64,000 bases of DNA, taken from contig JAHLEH010000002.1 in assembly GCA_018883545.1 (NCBI GenBank), positions 124,001 through 188,000 on the forward strand, written 5' to 3'. Position numbers and translations under genes: made by a program. Origin of the DNA: Marixanthotalea marina (lineage in GTDB: Bacteria; Bacteroidota; Bacteroidia; Flavobacteriales; Flavobacteriaceae). Shown here one piece after another: positions 8,918 through 17,539 of this stretch (within the stretch, counting starts at the first letter, position 1; every line of letters begins with the position of its first letter). The notes under the pieces were generated by a model. That model saw only the letters and a list, made by a program, of their open reading frames with translations. It made no database searches and was not told the DNA's origin.

Positions 8918-9259
8918 ATGAAACAAGTTTTTATCATTTTAGGACTTACCGCAGCAATCATAGCCACCGTTTTTGCTATTTTACCAATTTCTAATTTGGC
9001 AATTTTTCCAGCCATTGCTGCCTTTATATTTGGACTCATAGCGTTTTATCTATCAAAAAAAACAGGTTCGGTAAAGAAAATTATTCAGTTTACTTTCCTT
9101 TTAACCATTGTTTCTCTTTCCGTTAGCATTTACAAAGCTATTTTTATTAAGGCAGAAGTGGCAAATACCGAGGAATTAATCCAAAAAGAGGACGAATCTA
9201 AACAAGAAGCCATTAAAGAATTGGAAGAGTTAGATTTAGAAGATATAACTTTAGAATAG
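8918..9259 (+). CDS. Small two-helix membrane protein of unknown function
   Basis: 113 residues. There are hydrophobic segments at about 4-24 and 28-48, a third at about 60-77, and then a strongly acidic tail (NTEELIQKEDESKQEAIKEL and onward). I do not recognise a named family. It is 16 bp downstream of the DUF3108 gene and shares its strand, so it is likely the second gene of a two-gene operon. The charged tail probably lies in the cytoplasm. Confidence 0.75.
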   Translation: MKQVFIILGLTAAIIATVFAILPISNLAIFPAIAAFIFGLIAFYLSKKTGSVKKIIQFTFLLTIVSLSVSIYKAIFIKAEVANTEELIQKEDESKQEAIKELEELDLEDITLE

Positions 9260-9324
9260 TAGTAGTTTTATTACATTGTTTTTATATATTTGGCCTAAAT
9301 TTAGTGAAGCTAGCGAGTAAACAG

Positions 9325-9332
9325 TATCTTTG
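9325..9332 (+). promoter_or_regulatory. Candidate -7 box before the first M28 peptidase
   Basis: TATCTTTG matches TAnnTTTG, 54 nt before the ATG. A second match (TATATTTG) lies at 9285-9292. Neither has a clear TTG at 19-21 nt upstream, so which one is used is open. Confidence 0.35.
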
Positions 9333-9385
9333 TAACATAATTACCATGGTACTTTGCTAGTTCATGTGATAATTAATCCATTTAC

Positions 9386-10441
9386 ATGAAAACATTCTGC
9401 ATTCTCTCAGCATTCGCTCTAGTTGGCACCTGTGCCACTACAAAATATACGGCTAAAATAGACAATCTAAAGAATAGCATTAAAATTACCGACAGTGCTT
9501 TGGTTATCAATTATTCTAACACCATTACTGCACTAGAGCTTAAAAAAGAACTCTATACTTTTGCATCCGATTCTTTTGAAGGTCGTGAAGTCGGTACAAA
9601 AGGCCAAAAACTGGCCGCTGCATTTTTAAGAGACTATTATATAGAAGAAAAAATAGCTTCACCTTTAGGGAATTCAGTCTACTACCAAAATATACCGGCT
9701 TCATTCTTTTCCAATGGCATAGGCGCTTCCGAAAATGTTTGGGCTTATATAGAAGGGGCTGAAAAACCAGAGGAACTTATTATCATTTCAGCACACTTAG
9801 ACCACTTGGGTATTGATGATAATGGAGACATATTCAATGGCGCTGATGATGATGGCTCTGGTACGGTAGCCATCATGGAAATTGCCCAAGCATTTAAAAA
9901 AGCAAAAGAAGAAGGCCATGGCCCCAAAAGAAGTATTCTTTTCTTGCATCTTACGGGTGAAGAGATTGGTAAACAGGGCTCTGATTATTATTCTAAACAC
10001 CCCGTCTTTCCTTTAGAAAATACCATTGTAAATCTTAATATAGATATGATTGGTCGTATAGACGACATCCATAAAGACAATCCAAACTACATCTATTTAA
10101 TAGGTGCAGACCGGCTAAGTAAGGAACTGCACTACCTTTCGGAAAAAGTGAACAACGCCTTTACTAAAATGGATTTAGACTATAGATATAATGCAGAAAA
10201 TGACAAAAACCATTATTATACAAGGTCAGATCATTATAATTTTGCCATAAACGGCATACCTGTTATATTTTACTTCAATGGCGAGCATGCCGATTATCAT
10301 AAAGCAACCGATACGCCCGACAAAATAGATTACCAATTACTACAGAATAGAACCCGACTTATATTTGCAACCGCTTGGCAAATAGTAAATCAGGAACACA
10401 CATTGGTTGTAGATGAAGAAAACGAACTTCTTTTAAACTAA
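9386..10441 (+). CDS. M28 family zinc metallopeptidase (first of two tandem copies)
   Basis: 351-residue exported aminopeptidase-type hydrolase. The binuclear zinc site is complete by motif: His and Asp in SAHLDHLG, the bridging Asp in GADDDGSGTVA, the catalytic Glu and ligand Glu in LTGEEIG, Asp in NLNIDMIGR, and the last His in ADYHKATDTPDKID. The N-terminus (ILSAFALVGTC) resembles a lipoprotein signal with Cys16, though the lipobox is imperfect. It is followed after 46 bp by a paralogue with the same motif order. Confidence 0.9.
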   Translation: MKTFCILSAFALVGTCATTKYTAKIDNLKNSIKITDSALVINYSNTITALELKKELYTFASDSFEGREVGTKGQKLAAAFLRDYYIEEKIASPLGNSVYYQNIPASFFSNGIGASENVWAYIEGAEKPEELIIISAHLDHLGIDDNGDIFNGADDDGSGTVAIMEIAQAFKKAKEEGHGPKRSILFLHLTGEEIGKQGSDYYSKHPVFPLENTIVNLNIDMIGRIDDIHKDNPNYIYLIGADRLSKELHYLSEKVNNAFTKMDLDYRYNAENDKNHYYTRSDHYNFAINGIPVIFYFNGEHADYHKATDTPDKIDYQLLQNRTRLIFATAWQIVNQEHTLVVDEENELLLN

Positions 10442-10450
10442 AATTATAGC

Positions 10451-10458
10451 TAACTTTG
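10451..10458 (+). promoter_or_regulatory. Candidate -7 box before the second M28 peptidase
   Basis: TAACTTTG matches TAnnTTTG, 29 nt before the ATG, in the short gap between the two peptidase genes. No clear -33 TTG is present. It suggests the second copy can be expressed on its own. Confidence 0.4.
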
Positions 10459-10487
10459 CGCTATTACATTCACCATAATTTACTTTA

Positions 10488-11492
10488 ATGAAAAAAATAG
10501 CCTTATTACTTAGCCTAGTCCTACTTTTTGCAAACTGTGGCACATCCCAAAATGTTAAATCACAAAAGCCCCTAACCGCGGCGAATTTTGCCGAACTTAT
10601 ACGTGCCAACGATTTAAAAGAAATGCTCTACATCTATGCTTCAGATGAATTTGAAGGCAGAAGAACGGGCGAACCAGGACAAAAAAAAGCCATTGAATTT
10701 TTAAAAGACCATTATATTAAATGGGGTATCCCCTCACCTATTTCCAAAGGTGATTATTTTCAGGAAATACCAGAATCATTTTTTAAAGGAAAAGCCAAAG
10801 CTTCTGAAAATGTAATGGCATTTATTAAGGGTTCTGAAAAACCTGATGAGGTTTTGGTTATTTCAGGACATTTGGATCACGAGGGTATTAAAAATGGGAA
10901 AATTTACAATGGCGCCGACGATGATGGCTCGGGTACTGTTGCCATTTTAGAAATTGCAAAAGCCTTCAAAACTGCTGCTGATAATGATTATGCTCCTAAA
11001 CGTAGCATTCTCTTTTTACATTTTACAGGCGAAGAATTAGGACTGTACGGTTCAAAATACTACACTGAAGTAGATCCGGTTATTCCTTTGGAAAATACGA
11101 TTGCCGATTTAAATATTGATATGATTGGTCGTACCGATCCAAAACATGATAGCAATTCGAATTATATGTATTTAATAGGTTCCAATAGATTAAGTACCGA
11201 ATTGCACGATGTTTCTGAAGCGGTAAATAAAGAACATTTTAACATGGTGTTCGATTATACATTTAATGACGAAAACGATCCCAATCGCTATTATTACCGT
11301 TCTGACCATTACAATTTTGCCAAAAACAATATTCCTGTAATTTTTTATTTTGATGGTGGCCACGAAGACTACCACAAACCAACCGATACACCCGATAAAA
11401 TAGACTACGATTTGTTAACCAAACGCACCCAATTAATTTTTTATACCGCTTGGGAATTGGCCAATAGAGAAGAACGTGTTAAGTTGGATTAG
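10488..11492 (+). CDS. M28 family zinc metallopeptidase lipoprotein (second copy)
   Basis: 334 residues, a clear paralogue of the preceding gene with matching blocks: SGHLDHEG, GADDDGSGTVA, FTGEELG, NIDMIGRTD and EDYHKPTDTPDKID supply the zinc ligands and catalytic Glu. The N-terminus MKKIALLLSLVLLFANCG is a better lipoprotein signal than that of the first copy (Cys18), so it is probably anchored in the outer membrane. Family members cleave N-terminal amino acids from peptides; specificity cannot be predicted here. Confidence 0.92.
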   Translation: MKKIALLLSLVLLFANCGTSQNVKSQKPLTAANFAELIRANDLKEMLYIYASDEFEGRRTGEPGQKKAIEFLKDHYIKWGIPSPISKGDYFQEIPESFFKGKAKASENVMAFIKGSEKPDEVLVISGHLDHEGIKNGKIYNGADDDGSGTVAILEIAKAFKTAADNDYAPKRSILFLHFTGEELGLYGSKYYTEVDPVIPLENTIADLNIDMIGRTDPKHDSNSNYMYLIGSNRLSTELHDVSEAVNKEHFNMVFDYTFNDENDPNRYYYRSDHYNFAKNNIPVIFYFDGGHEDYHKPTDTPDKIDYDLLTKRTQLIFYTAWELANREERVKLD

Positions 11493-11534
11493 TATATATG
11501 TGTTCCTGAACTAAATATTTAATTTTTGCTTAGA

Positions 11535-12008
11535 ATGAAATCCACAGAACAATTAGCAAACCGGCTTCATGAAGTCATTTTAAGTGGAACTTGGATTGCT
11601 AATACAAACTTCAAAGATCAATTAGAAAATTTAGATTGGAGAATAGCTACTACAAGTATTGAAGAACACCATAATACAATTTCAGTTATAGCACAGCATA
11701 TCCATTACTATATCGAAGGATTAAAAAATGTATTTATTAACGGGAAACTTGAAATTAGCGACAAACACAGTTTTGATTTCCCTCCCATAAAATCTCATGC
11801 CGAATGGATGGCTATCCAAAAAAAACTTTGGGAAGACACAGAGGCACTTTCTAAATTAATTGAAAAAATGCCCCAATCTCAACTTTATGATGATTTTGTT
11901 GATAAAAAATATGGTAGCTACCTCCGAAATATTAATGGAATGATTGAACACTGTTATTACCATCTTGGGCAAATTGTACTAATAAAAAAACTTGTTTTAA
12001 AAAATTAA
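11535..12008 (+). CDS. DinB-fold protein
   Basis: 157 residues with the four-helix DinB/YfiT arrangement. Potential metal-binding histidines are in VIAQHIHYY (helix 2) and MIEHCYYHLGQIV (helix 4). I use the ATG at 11535 (MKSTEQLANRL); a TTG three codons earlier is in frame but unlikely. Family members are metal-dependent thiol transferases or of unknown activity, some using bacillithiol, and bshB1 lies 236 bp away on the other strand. That link is only suggestive. A strong terminator follows. Confidence 0.75.
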   Translation: MKSTEQLANRLHEVILSGTWIANTNFKDQLENLDWRIATTSIEEHHNTISVIAQHIHYYIEGLKNVFINGKLEISDKHSFDFPPIKSHAEWMAIQKKLWEDTEALSKLIEKMPQSQLYDDFVDKKYGSYLRNINGMIEHCYYHLGQIVLIKKLVLKN

Positions 12009-12030
12009 AACTTATTTATAAACACAAAAA

Positions 12031-12064
12031 AAGCCTTTCAATCTCTTGAAAGGCTTGTCTTTTT
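12031..12064 (+). terminator. Intrinsic terminator after the DinB-fold gene
   Basis: Perfect 10-bp stem AAGCCTTTCA / TGAAAGGCTT with a short loop, followed by a T-rich run (GTCTTTTT). It lies 23 nt after the stop codon and immediately before the 3' end of the convergent tRNA-His gene. Confidence 0.85.
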
Positions 12065-12065
12065 G

Positions 12066-12139
12066 GGTGGAAGATCGGTCTCGAACCGACGACCTCCTGA
12101 ACCACAATCAGGCGCTCTAACCAACTGAGCTACAACCAC
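12066..12139 (-). tRNA. tRNA-His (anticodon GTG)
   Basis: A 74-nt cloverleaf on the minus strand: D-stem GCTC/GAGC, anticodon stem CCTGA/TCAGG with loop TTGTGGT (anticodon GTG), T-arm GTCGG-TTCGAGA-CCGAT. The base before position 1 is G and the discriminator is C, the usual G-1:C73 pair of histidine tRNA. CCA is not encoded. The acceptor stem shows two adjacent T-T oppositions (5-68 and 6-67). Confidence 0.95.
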
Positions 12140-12167
12140 CATAAAAACCGCATCGTAAATGCGAGTG

Positions 12168-12198
12168 CAAATGTAATTGATTTCCCCTTTTCTGCAAA
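12168..12198 (-). promoter_or_regulatory. Promoter of tRNA-His
   Basis: On the minus strand TTTG (12195-12198) is followed after exactly 19 nt by TACATTTG (12168-12175), a full match to the Bacteroidota -33/-7 consensus. Transcription would start about 20-25 nt before the tRNA. Confidence 0.8.
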
Positions 12199-12243
12199 GG
12201 GTTTTTATAATATTTTAATGCACAAAATTAAAATTAAGGCTAA

Positions 12244-12966
12244 CTATTTTAAATCGAATAAACTATCAACTGCAGCGTAACGCTCTACCGTAAAACCTTC
12301 ACCATGCTCTACGCCAACCAATCTGCCTAAATCGCGTGCCCTATACAAAACACTATCTGCAAAATTTTTGCTGGAAATGGGTGTTTCTGGTTCTTCACTA
12401 TCACTATTATGGAATTGGGTTTTATAAGCAAACACGGCATCCAACTTTTTCTGTATAAATCCCGTAACATCTACAACTATGTCTGGTTCTATATGCTTCC
12501 ATTGAATATAATGGTACACATGCTTCGGACGCCAAGCCTGCTGGGGTTTTGAGGCATCATCCAAAAACGTTTCAATTTTTTGCAATCCACTTAAAAAACA
12601 GGCATCACTTACCAAACTGCTTCCCTTGCCGTGGTCTATATGTCTATCTTCAACAGCATTACACAAAACAATTTCAGGTTGGTATTTACGTATCATTTTT
12701 ATCAATTCCAATTGGTGTTTTTTGTTGTTCACAAAAAAACCATCTTCAAAATTCATGTTTTCACGAACCTTAACTTCAAGTATTTTAGCTGCATTGGTAG
12801 CTTCTTCATGTCTTATTTCAGCACTGCCACGAGTTCCCAACTCACCACGGGTTAAATCTACAATACCCACTTTTTTACCACGTGCCACTTCTTTTGCTAC
12901 CGTGGCCGCACACCCTAACTCTACATCATCAGGATGGGCACCAATGGCAAGAATATCTAATTTCAT
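12244..12966 (-). CDS. bshB1: Bacillithiol biosynthesis deacetylase BshB1
   Basis: 240-residue PIG-L/LmbE-fold zinc deacetylase. It removes acetate from GlcNAc-malate in the second step of bacillithiol synthesis. The zinc motif AHPDDVELGC is at residues 9-18, and the second ligand region is EDRHIDHGKGS. Length and the C-terminal VGVEHGEGFTVER fit the BshB1 group rather than general PIG-L proteins. bshA and bshC are not in this window. It stands alone on this strand, with a long A/T-rich leader shared with the divergent SLC13 gene. Confidence 0.92.
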   Translation of the reverse strand: MKLDILAIGAHPDDVELGCAATVAKEVARGKKVGIVDLTRGELGTRGSAEIRHEEATNAAKILEVKVRENMNFEDGFFVNNKKHQLELIKMIRKYQPEIVLCNAVEDRHIDHGKGSSLVSDACFLSGLQKIETFLDDASKPQQAWRPKHVYHYIQWKHIEPDIVVDVTGFIQKKLDAVFAYKTQFHNSDSEEPETPISSKNFADSVLYRARDLGRLVGVEHGEGFTVERYAAVDSLFDLK

Positions 12967-13280
12967 CTATTTTATTTTATAAAAAACTTATGCCTTAGAC
13001 GCTTTTAATGAGCATACTTAACAAATTATAGAGGTTTTAAAATGACTTGAAAATCTAAATTACTAAAAAAATACTTGCAAATTTTAGAACTCCATAATAC
13101 GAAAACGTATTCGTGAAAAATTTCCCTTAAAAAAATTGAAAAAACTGCTAATCATTGAAAAACACTGGGTTTTTGCAAAGTATGACATTAATCATAATTC
13201 CCACAAACATTCCAAGGTAATTTTACTGTACATTAAAAAAAGGCCATTAAAGGCATTACAAATGTAAACAATTAGAAAAG
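12967..13280. other. 314-bp divergent intergenic region with two dyads
   Basis: No ORF, RNA gene or clear promoter pair is seen. Two inverted repeats stand out: AATACG-AAAA-CGTATT at 13096-13111, and TATGA-CATTAA-TCATA at 13181-13196. Long A-runs surround them. They could be operators for bshB1 or for the SLC13 transporter, but nothing in the sequence identifies the regulator. Confidence 0.4.
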
Positions 13281-15122
13281 ATGATGTACTTAATGCTTAT
13301 CATATTAGCTGTAACCATTGCATTGTTCGTTTGGGGTAAATTCACCCCAGATATTGTTGCACTTTTATCAATGCTAAGTTTATATCTAACAGGAATTTTA
13401 GATGCAAAAGAAACTTTAAGCGGTTTTAGTAACCCAACGGTTATCATGATTGCAGCGCTGTTTATTATAGGCGAAAGCATTGCGCAAACAGGTTGGACTG
13501 CTTTAGCTGGTAAAAAATTTGTGGAATGGGCCGGCAATAGCATTACTAGACTTCTTTTCATAGTTACTTTAGGGTCTGGTGTATTATCTGGTTTTGTTAG
13601 CAACACAGGTACGGTAGCTACCCTAATGCCCCTAACCATTTCTTCTGCCTGGAGCATTGGCACTTTACCATCTAAAATGCTTATGCCTGTAGCCTTTGGC
13701 TCAAATACTGGCGGCCTATTGACCTTAACAGGAACTCCTCCAAACATTATTGTGAGCAACGCCTTAGCCGAAGCTGGCTTTGAAGGTTTTTCATTCTTTG
13801 AGTTTGCTTTAATCGGACTACCACTTTTGCTTATTGCACTGCTCTATTTCAGATATATTGGCTATAAGCTGTTACCCAAAAACAAAACAAACAACAAACC
13901 AATTAATATTGAAGACACTTTACATAAATGGATTGAAGCCTATAAAATTGAAGATGGCTATTACAGATTACGTATTCGTTCAATTTCACCACTTATAAAT
14001 ACTAAACTTGAGAATTGGCATTTTGAAAAGGACTATGGTGTTTCTATAATCCGATTAAAAAGAAGGCATCCAAATATCTTAAAAGGCATTCAAACTTTTG
14101 AAGAATTTCCAACTCCAAATACAGAATTGCGTTATCACGATATACTTACCGTAAAAGGCGAAACAGACGCTATTAACAGGCTGATGATAACATTTCGTTT
14201 GGGTTTGCTGCCCCTTGAACCTATAACCAATGAGCTAAAGCACAACTTAATAAACCAAGAAGTAGGTATGACCGAGGTGATTGTTAATACAAATTCCATG
14301 TTGGTTGGCAGAACCTATAAGCTCGGTGACTACTTTAAACGCTTTGGTATTCAACTGATAGCTGCATCACGAAACAATAAACCTTTGTTGGATAAAGAGA
14401 TAACAATTAAAGTTGGAGATTCCTTTTTATTGCGTGGTAGCTGGGAACATATAGACGAGCTTAAAAAGCAACACGAACATTTAGTGATTTGTGGGAGTCC
14501 AGAAGGCATGGCTAAAAATATTGAAAATCTACACTTCAAATCGTACATCGCTTTAGGTTCATTAGTATTAATGATTGCATTGATGGTGTTTGACATTCTA
14601 CCCGGGGTTATGGCAGCTTTGGTTAGTGCCGGTGTGGTTTTACTAACTGGCTGTGTACCTATTTCAAAAGCATACAAAGGTATTAGTTGGACCAGCGTCG
14701 TAATGATTGCCGCCATGATACCAATGGGCATCGCCTTAGAAAAAACAGGTACTGCTCAAATAGTAGCTAACGGACTCGTAAACTATTTGGGAAGTATCCA
14801 CCCCATACTACTATTAGGCGGAATTTTCATATTAACCACTGCCTTTAGTCAGGTTATTAACAATTCTGCAACAGCTGTTTTAATGGCTCCAATAGCTGTA
14901 CTAGCGGCAACATCGTTACACATATCGCCTGCACCATTTATGATTGTAGTTGCCATCAGTGCCTCAACGGCTTTTTTAACACCTATAGGCACCACAACAA
15001 ATGCCATGGTTATGGCCGCTGGTGGCTATAAGTTTATGGATTATTTAAAAGTAGGCGCGCCCTTACTGCTTATGTTTTTTGTGATAACACTCATATTAGT
15101 GCCTATTATATGGCCTTTTTAA
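13281..15122 (+). CDS. SLC13-family permease with two RCK_C (TrkA-C) domains
   Basis: 613 residues. Two membrane halves (about 1-195 and 415-613) each carry the re-entrant signature region (SNTGTVATLMPLTISSAW and INNSATAVLMAPIAVLAA). Between them lies a soluble segment with two TrkA-C/RCK_C-like domains (about 205-290 and 300-380; LRYHDILTVKG and VGDSFLLRG are their ends). This is the divalent anion:Na+ symporter arrangement common in Bacteroidota. The substrate, a carboxylate or sulfate-type anion, is not determinable. pckA follows 33 bp later on the same strand. Confidence 0.9.
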   Translation: MMYLMLIILAVTIALFVWGKFTPDIVALLSMLSLYLTGILDAKETLSGFSNPTVIMIAALFIIGESIAQTGWTALAGKKFVEWAGNSITRLLFIVTLGSGVLSGFVSNTGTVATLMPLTISSAWSIGTLPSKMLMPVAFGSNTGGLLTLTGTPPNIIVSNALAEAGFEGFSFFEFALIGLPLLLIALLYFRYIGYKLLPKNKTNNKPINIEDTLHKWIEAYKIEDGYYRLRIRSISPLINTKLENWHFEKDYGVSIIRLKRRHPNILKGIQTFEEFPTPNTELRYHDILTVKGETDAINRLMITFRLGLLPLEPITNELKHNLINQEVGMTEVIVNTNSMLVGRTYKLGDYFKRFGIQLIAASRNNKPLLDKEITIKVGDSFLLRGSWEHIDELKKQHEHLVICGSPEGMAKNIENLHFKSYIALGSLVLMIALMVFDILPGVMAALVSAGVVLLTGCVPISKAYKGISWTSVVMIAAMIPMGIALEKTGTAQIVANGLVNYLGSIHPILLLGGIFILTTAFSQVINNSATAVLMAPIAVLAATSLHISPAPFMIVVAISASTAFLTPIGTTTNAMVMAAGGYKFMDYLKVGAPLLLMFFVITLILVPIIWPF

Positions 15123-15155
15123 AATAAAATTATAAGAACCTTAAAATTCAACACA

Positions 15156-16787
15156 ATGAAAAATTTAGCAACACTTACAGAAAAATCAGGTTTAGAAAAA
15201 TACGGTTTAAAAAATGTTACTGCACACTGGAATTTATCTCCAGAAGCCCTGCAACAAATAACCGTTGAAAAAAATATGGGACGCGAAACCAAAAATGGCA
15301 CCTTGGCCATTAACACTGGTAAATTTACGGGAAGATCTCCTCAAGACCGATTTATAGTAAAAGATGATTATACTAATGATAAAGTTTGGTGGGGAAAAAT
15401 AAACAAGCCCATATCTTCGGAGAATTTTGATCGATTGGAAAAAGAAGTGGTAAAGTATCTATCAGGAAAAGAAATCTATGCAAGAGATGGGTATGTTTGT
15501 GCCGAACCAGAATACAGAACAAACATAAGAACCGTAACAGAGTTCCCTTGGTCCAATTTATTTGTGTACAACATGTTTTTAAGACCAAGTGAAAAAGAGT
15601 TGGAAAACTTCAATGAAGACTGGCTGATTCTTTGTGCTCCTGGCTATGTGTGCCCAGATCCATCTGCTTATGGTATCCGACAAGGGAATTTTTCAATCAT
15701 CAATTTCTCTAAAAAAATAGCATTGGTTGGGGGCTCTGCCTATACAGGCGAAATGAAAAAAGGTATTTTTTCTGCATTAAACCTCATACTTCCTATTGAA
15801 AAAAATGTACTGCCTATGCACTGTTCTGCCAATGTTGGCAAATACGGAGATACTGCTATTTTCTTTGGATTATCCGGCACCGGCAAAACGACTTTATCTG
15901 CAGATCCTGATAGAAAACTAATTGGTGACGATGAGCACGGTTGGACTGCCGATAACACCATCTTTAACTTTGAAGGTGGTTGTTATGCCAAAGTGATTGA
16001 TTTAACAGAAGAAAAAGAACCAGACATTTATCGTGCTATCAGACCAGGTGCCTTATTGGAAAATGTAATTTTTAAAGCCGATGGTAATGTTGATTACATG
16101 GATAGCAGCATTACCCAAAACACCCGTGTAAGCTATCCTATTTACCATATAGACAACATTCAGGAAACACTTTATGCCAACAACCCAAAAAACATTTTCT
16201 TTCTAACTTGTGATGCTTTTGGTGTGCTTCCTCCTGTTTCTAAATTAACCCCAGGTCAAGCAGCTTACCATTTCATTTCTGGATATACTGCCAAAGTCGC
16301 AGGAACAGAAGCTGGTATTACTGAACCTGTACCTTCATTCTCTGCTTGTTTTGGAGAACCGTTTATGCCTTTGCACCCAACGGTTTATGGTGAAATGCTA
16401 AGCAAAAAAATGCAGGATGCTAATGTAAATGTATGGCTAATCAACACAGGTTGGAGCGCTGGCCCTTATGGTGTAGGTTCCAGAATTAAACTGAAATACA
16501 CAAGGGCTATGATTACGGCCATCCTTAATGGTGAATTAGATACCGTAGATTATGAACAAAACCCTATTTTCGGATTGTTCATGCCTAAATATTGCCCAAG
16601 TGTTCCAACAGAAATTCTAGACCCCATGAATACTTGGTTAAATAAAGGCGCTTACATTAGCAAAGCCATTCAATTGGCGCACTCATTCCACTTAAACTTT
16701 GAAAAATTTGCCAACGAAGCATCCCAACAAATTATTGAAGGTGGTCCGCTAATTGATGAGCACCATCACTTAGCCGAGCACATTTAA
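15156..16787 (+). CDS. pckA: Phosphoenolpyruvate carboxykinase (ATP)
   Basis: 543 residues, the normal size of the ATP-dependent enzyme. It converts oxaloacetate and ATP to phosphoenolpyruvate, ADP and CO2, the committing step of gluconeogenesis. The P-loop GLSGTGKT is at 238-245, the metal-binding second motif GDDEHGW follows shortly after, and TGRSPQDRFIV is the N-terminal substrate-site region. It is cytoplasmic. It lies 33 bp after an SLC13-type anion transporter, so uptake of a C4-dicarboxylate feeding gluconeogenesis is a reasonable but unproven reading. A perfect terminator follows. Confidence 0.97.
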   Translation: MKNLATLTEKSGLEKYGLKNVTAHWNLSPEALQQITVEKNMGRETKNGTLAINTGKFTGRSPQDRFIVKDDYTNDKVWWGKINKPISSENFDRLEKEVVKYLSGKEIYARDGYVCAEPEYRTNIRTVTEFPWSNLFVYNMFLRPSEKELENFNEDWLILCAPGYVCPDPSAYGIRQGNFSIINFSKKIALVGGSAYTGEMKKGIFSALNLILPIEKNVLPMHCSANVGKYGDTAIFFGLSGTGKTTLSADPDRKLIGDDEHGWTADNTIFNFEGGCYAKVIDLTEEKEPDIYRAIRPGALLENVIFKADGNVDYMDSSITQNTRVSYPIYHIDNIQETLYANNPKNIFFLTCDAFGVLPPVSKLTPGQAAYHFISGYTAKVAGTEAGITEPVPSFSACFGEPFMPLHPTVYGEMLSKKMQDANVNVWLINTGWSAGPYGVGSRIKLKYTRAMITAILNGELDTVDYEQNPIFGLFMPKYCPSVPTEILDPMNTWLNKGAYISKAIQLAHSFHLNFEKFANEASQQIIEGGPLIDEHHHLAEHI

Positions 16788-16807
16788 TGGGTTCTTAGTT
16801 AATGAAG

Positions 16808-16834
16808 AAAGGAGCTCTTAGGAGCTCCTTTTAT
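16808..16834 (+). terminator. Intrinsic terminator of pckA
   Basis: Perfect 10-bp stem AAAGGAGCTC / GAGCTCCTTT with loop TTAG and a following T-rich run. It starts 20 nt after the pckA stop and precedes the DUF2490 gene start. Confidence 0.88.
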
Positions 16835-16864
16835 TCTAATGTTTGTCTCAAAAAAAATCTAAAA

Positions 16865-17539
16865 ATGAAAGCCTTACTATTGGTCATAGCGTTAGTGTAT
16901 GGACTATTTGGTTATTCACAAACATCTCCAGAAAGCAAATTAGGCACTTGGTATATGTATGATGGCACCCATAAAATAGCTGAAAAATTCAGTTTAAAGA
17001 CCGGTATACAGCTGAGAACCTATGAAGTGTTCGATAATATGAACCTATGGTTTTTTTATGGCGGTGGCAACTATCACCTTAATAAAAAGACAACGTTTAC
17101 CTTAGCTTATTGTTATTTAGATATTGATAGAAGTTTTGCTATAACCGAATTGCCACATGCCTATGAAAATAGATTTTATGAACAAGTAGGCTACAACCAA
17201 TCCATTTTTAATTTACCTATAAGCCATCGGTTTAGGTTAGAGCATAGAATCCTCAACTACAAGCATAATACTGATTTTCAAAATAGAATACGATACCGTT
17301 TAGGCACTAAAATTAACCTGAACAAAACACTTTTTGTGAGTTTGAACAATGAGTTTTTCTTCAATTTTAAAGGTGATTTGTCCAACGAAAACAGACTTTG
17401 CGCTAATCTAGGACTTAACATAAACAAAAACAGCATTATACAATTTGGCTATTTAAACCATAAAATAAATGGCTTAAACCTTCATAGGCTGCAAGTTGGT
17501 ATTTACCTAAAAACCGATCATACAAAAAAGAAAAACTAA
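16865..17539 (+). CDS. DUF2490 family outer-membrane-type protein
   Basis: 224 residues starting MKALLLVIALVYGLFGYSQ, a standard signal peptide. The frame is open upstream to an ATG at 16802, but that stretch is the pckA terminator, so I use 16865. The mature part is beta-strand rich with aromatic alternation (WFFYGGGNYHLN, FRLEHRILNYK, RIRYRLG), as in small outer-membrane barrels. No transport or enzyme role is known for the family. Its stop abuts the stop of the convergent TMEM175-like gene. Confidence 0.8.
   Translation: MKALLLVIALVYGLFGYSQTSPESKLGTWYMYDGTHKIAEKFSLKTGIQLRTYEVFDNMNLWFFYGGGNYHLNKKTTFTLAYCYLDIDRSFAITELPHAYENRFYEQVGYNQSIFNLPISHRFRLEHRILNYKHNTDFQNRIRYRLGTKINLNKTLFVSLNNEFFFNFKGDLSNENRLCANLGLNINKNSIIQFGYLNHKINGLNLHRLQVGIYLKTDHTKKKN

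Noticed and set aside
12184..12206. Hairpin CCCTTT-TCTGC-AAAGGG followed by TTTTT, resembling a plus-strand terminator
   Set aside because: No plus-strand gene ends here, and the sequence overlaps the -33 element of the tRNA-His promoter, so the hairpin is probably incidental.
12244..12966. General PIG-L deacetylase annotation for the gene at 12244
   Set aside because: Length, EDRHIDHGKGS and the C-terminal VGVEHGEGF fit BshB1; the real general PIG-L protein is the one at 28906.
16802..16864. Open N-terminal extension of the DUF2490 gene
   Set aside because: The stretch is the perfect terminator hairpin of pckA; the ATG at 16865 gives a proper signal peptide.
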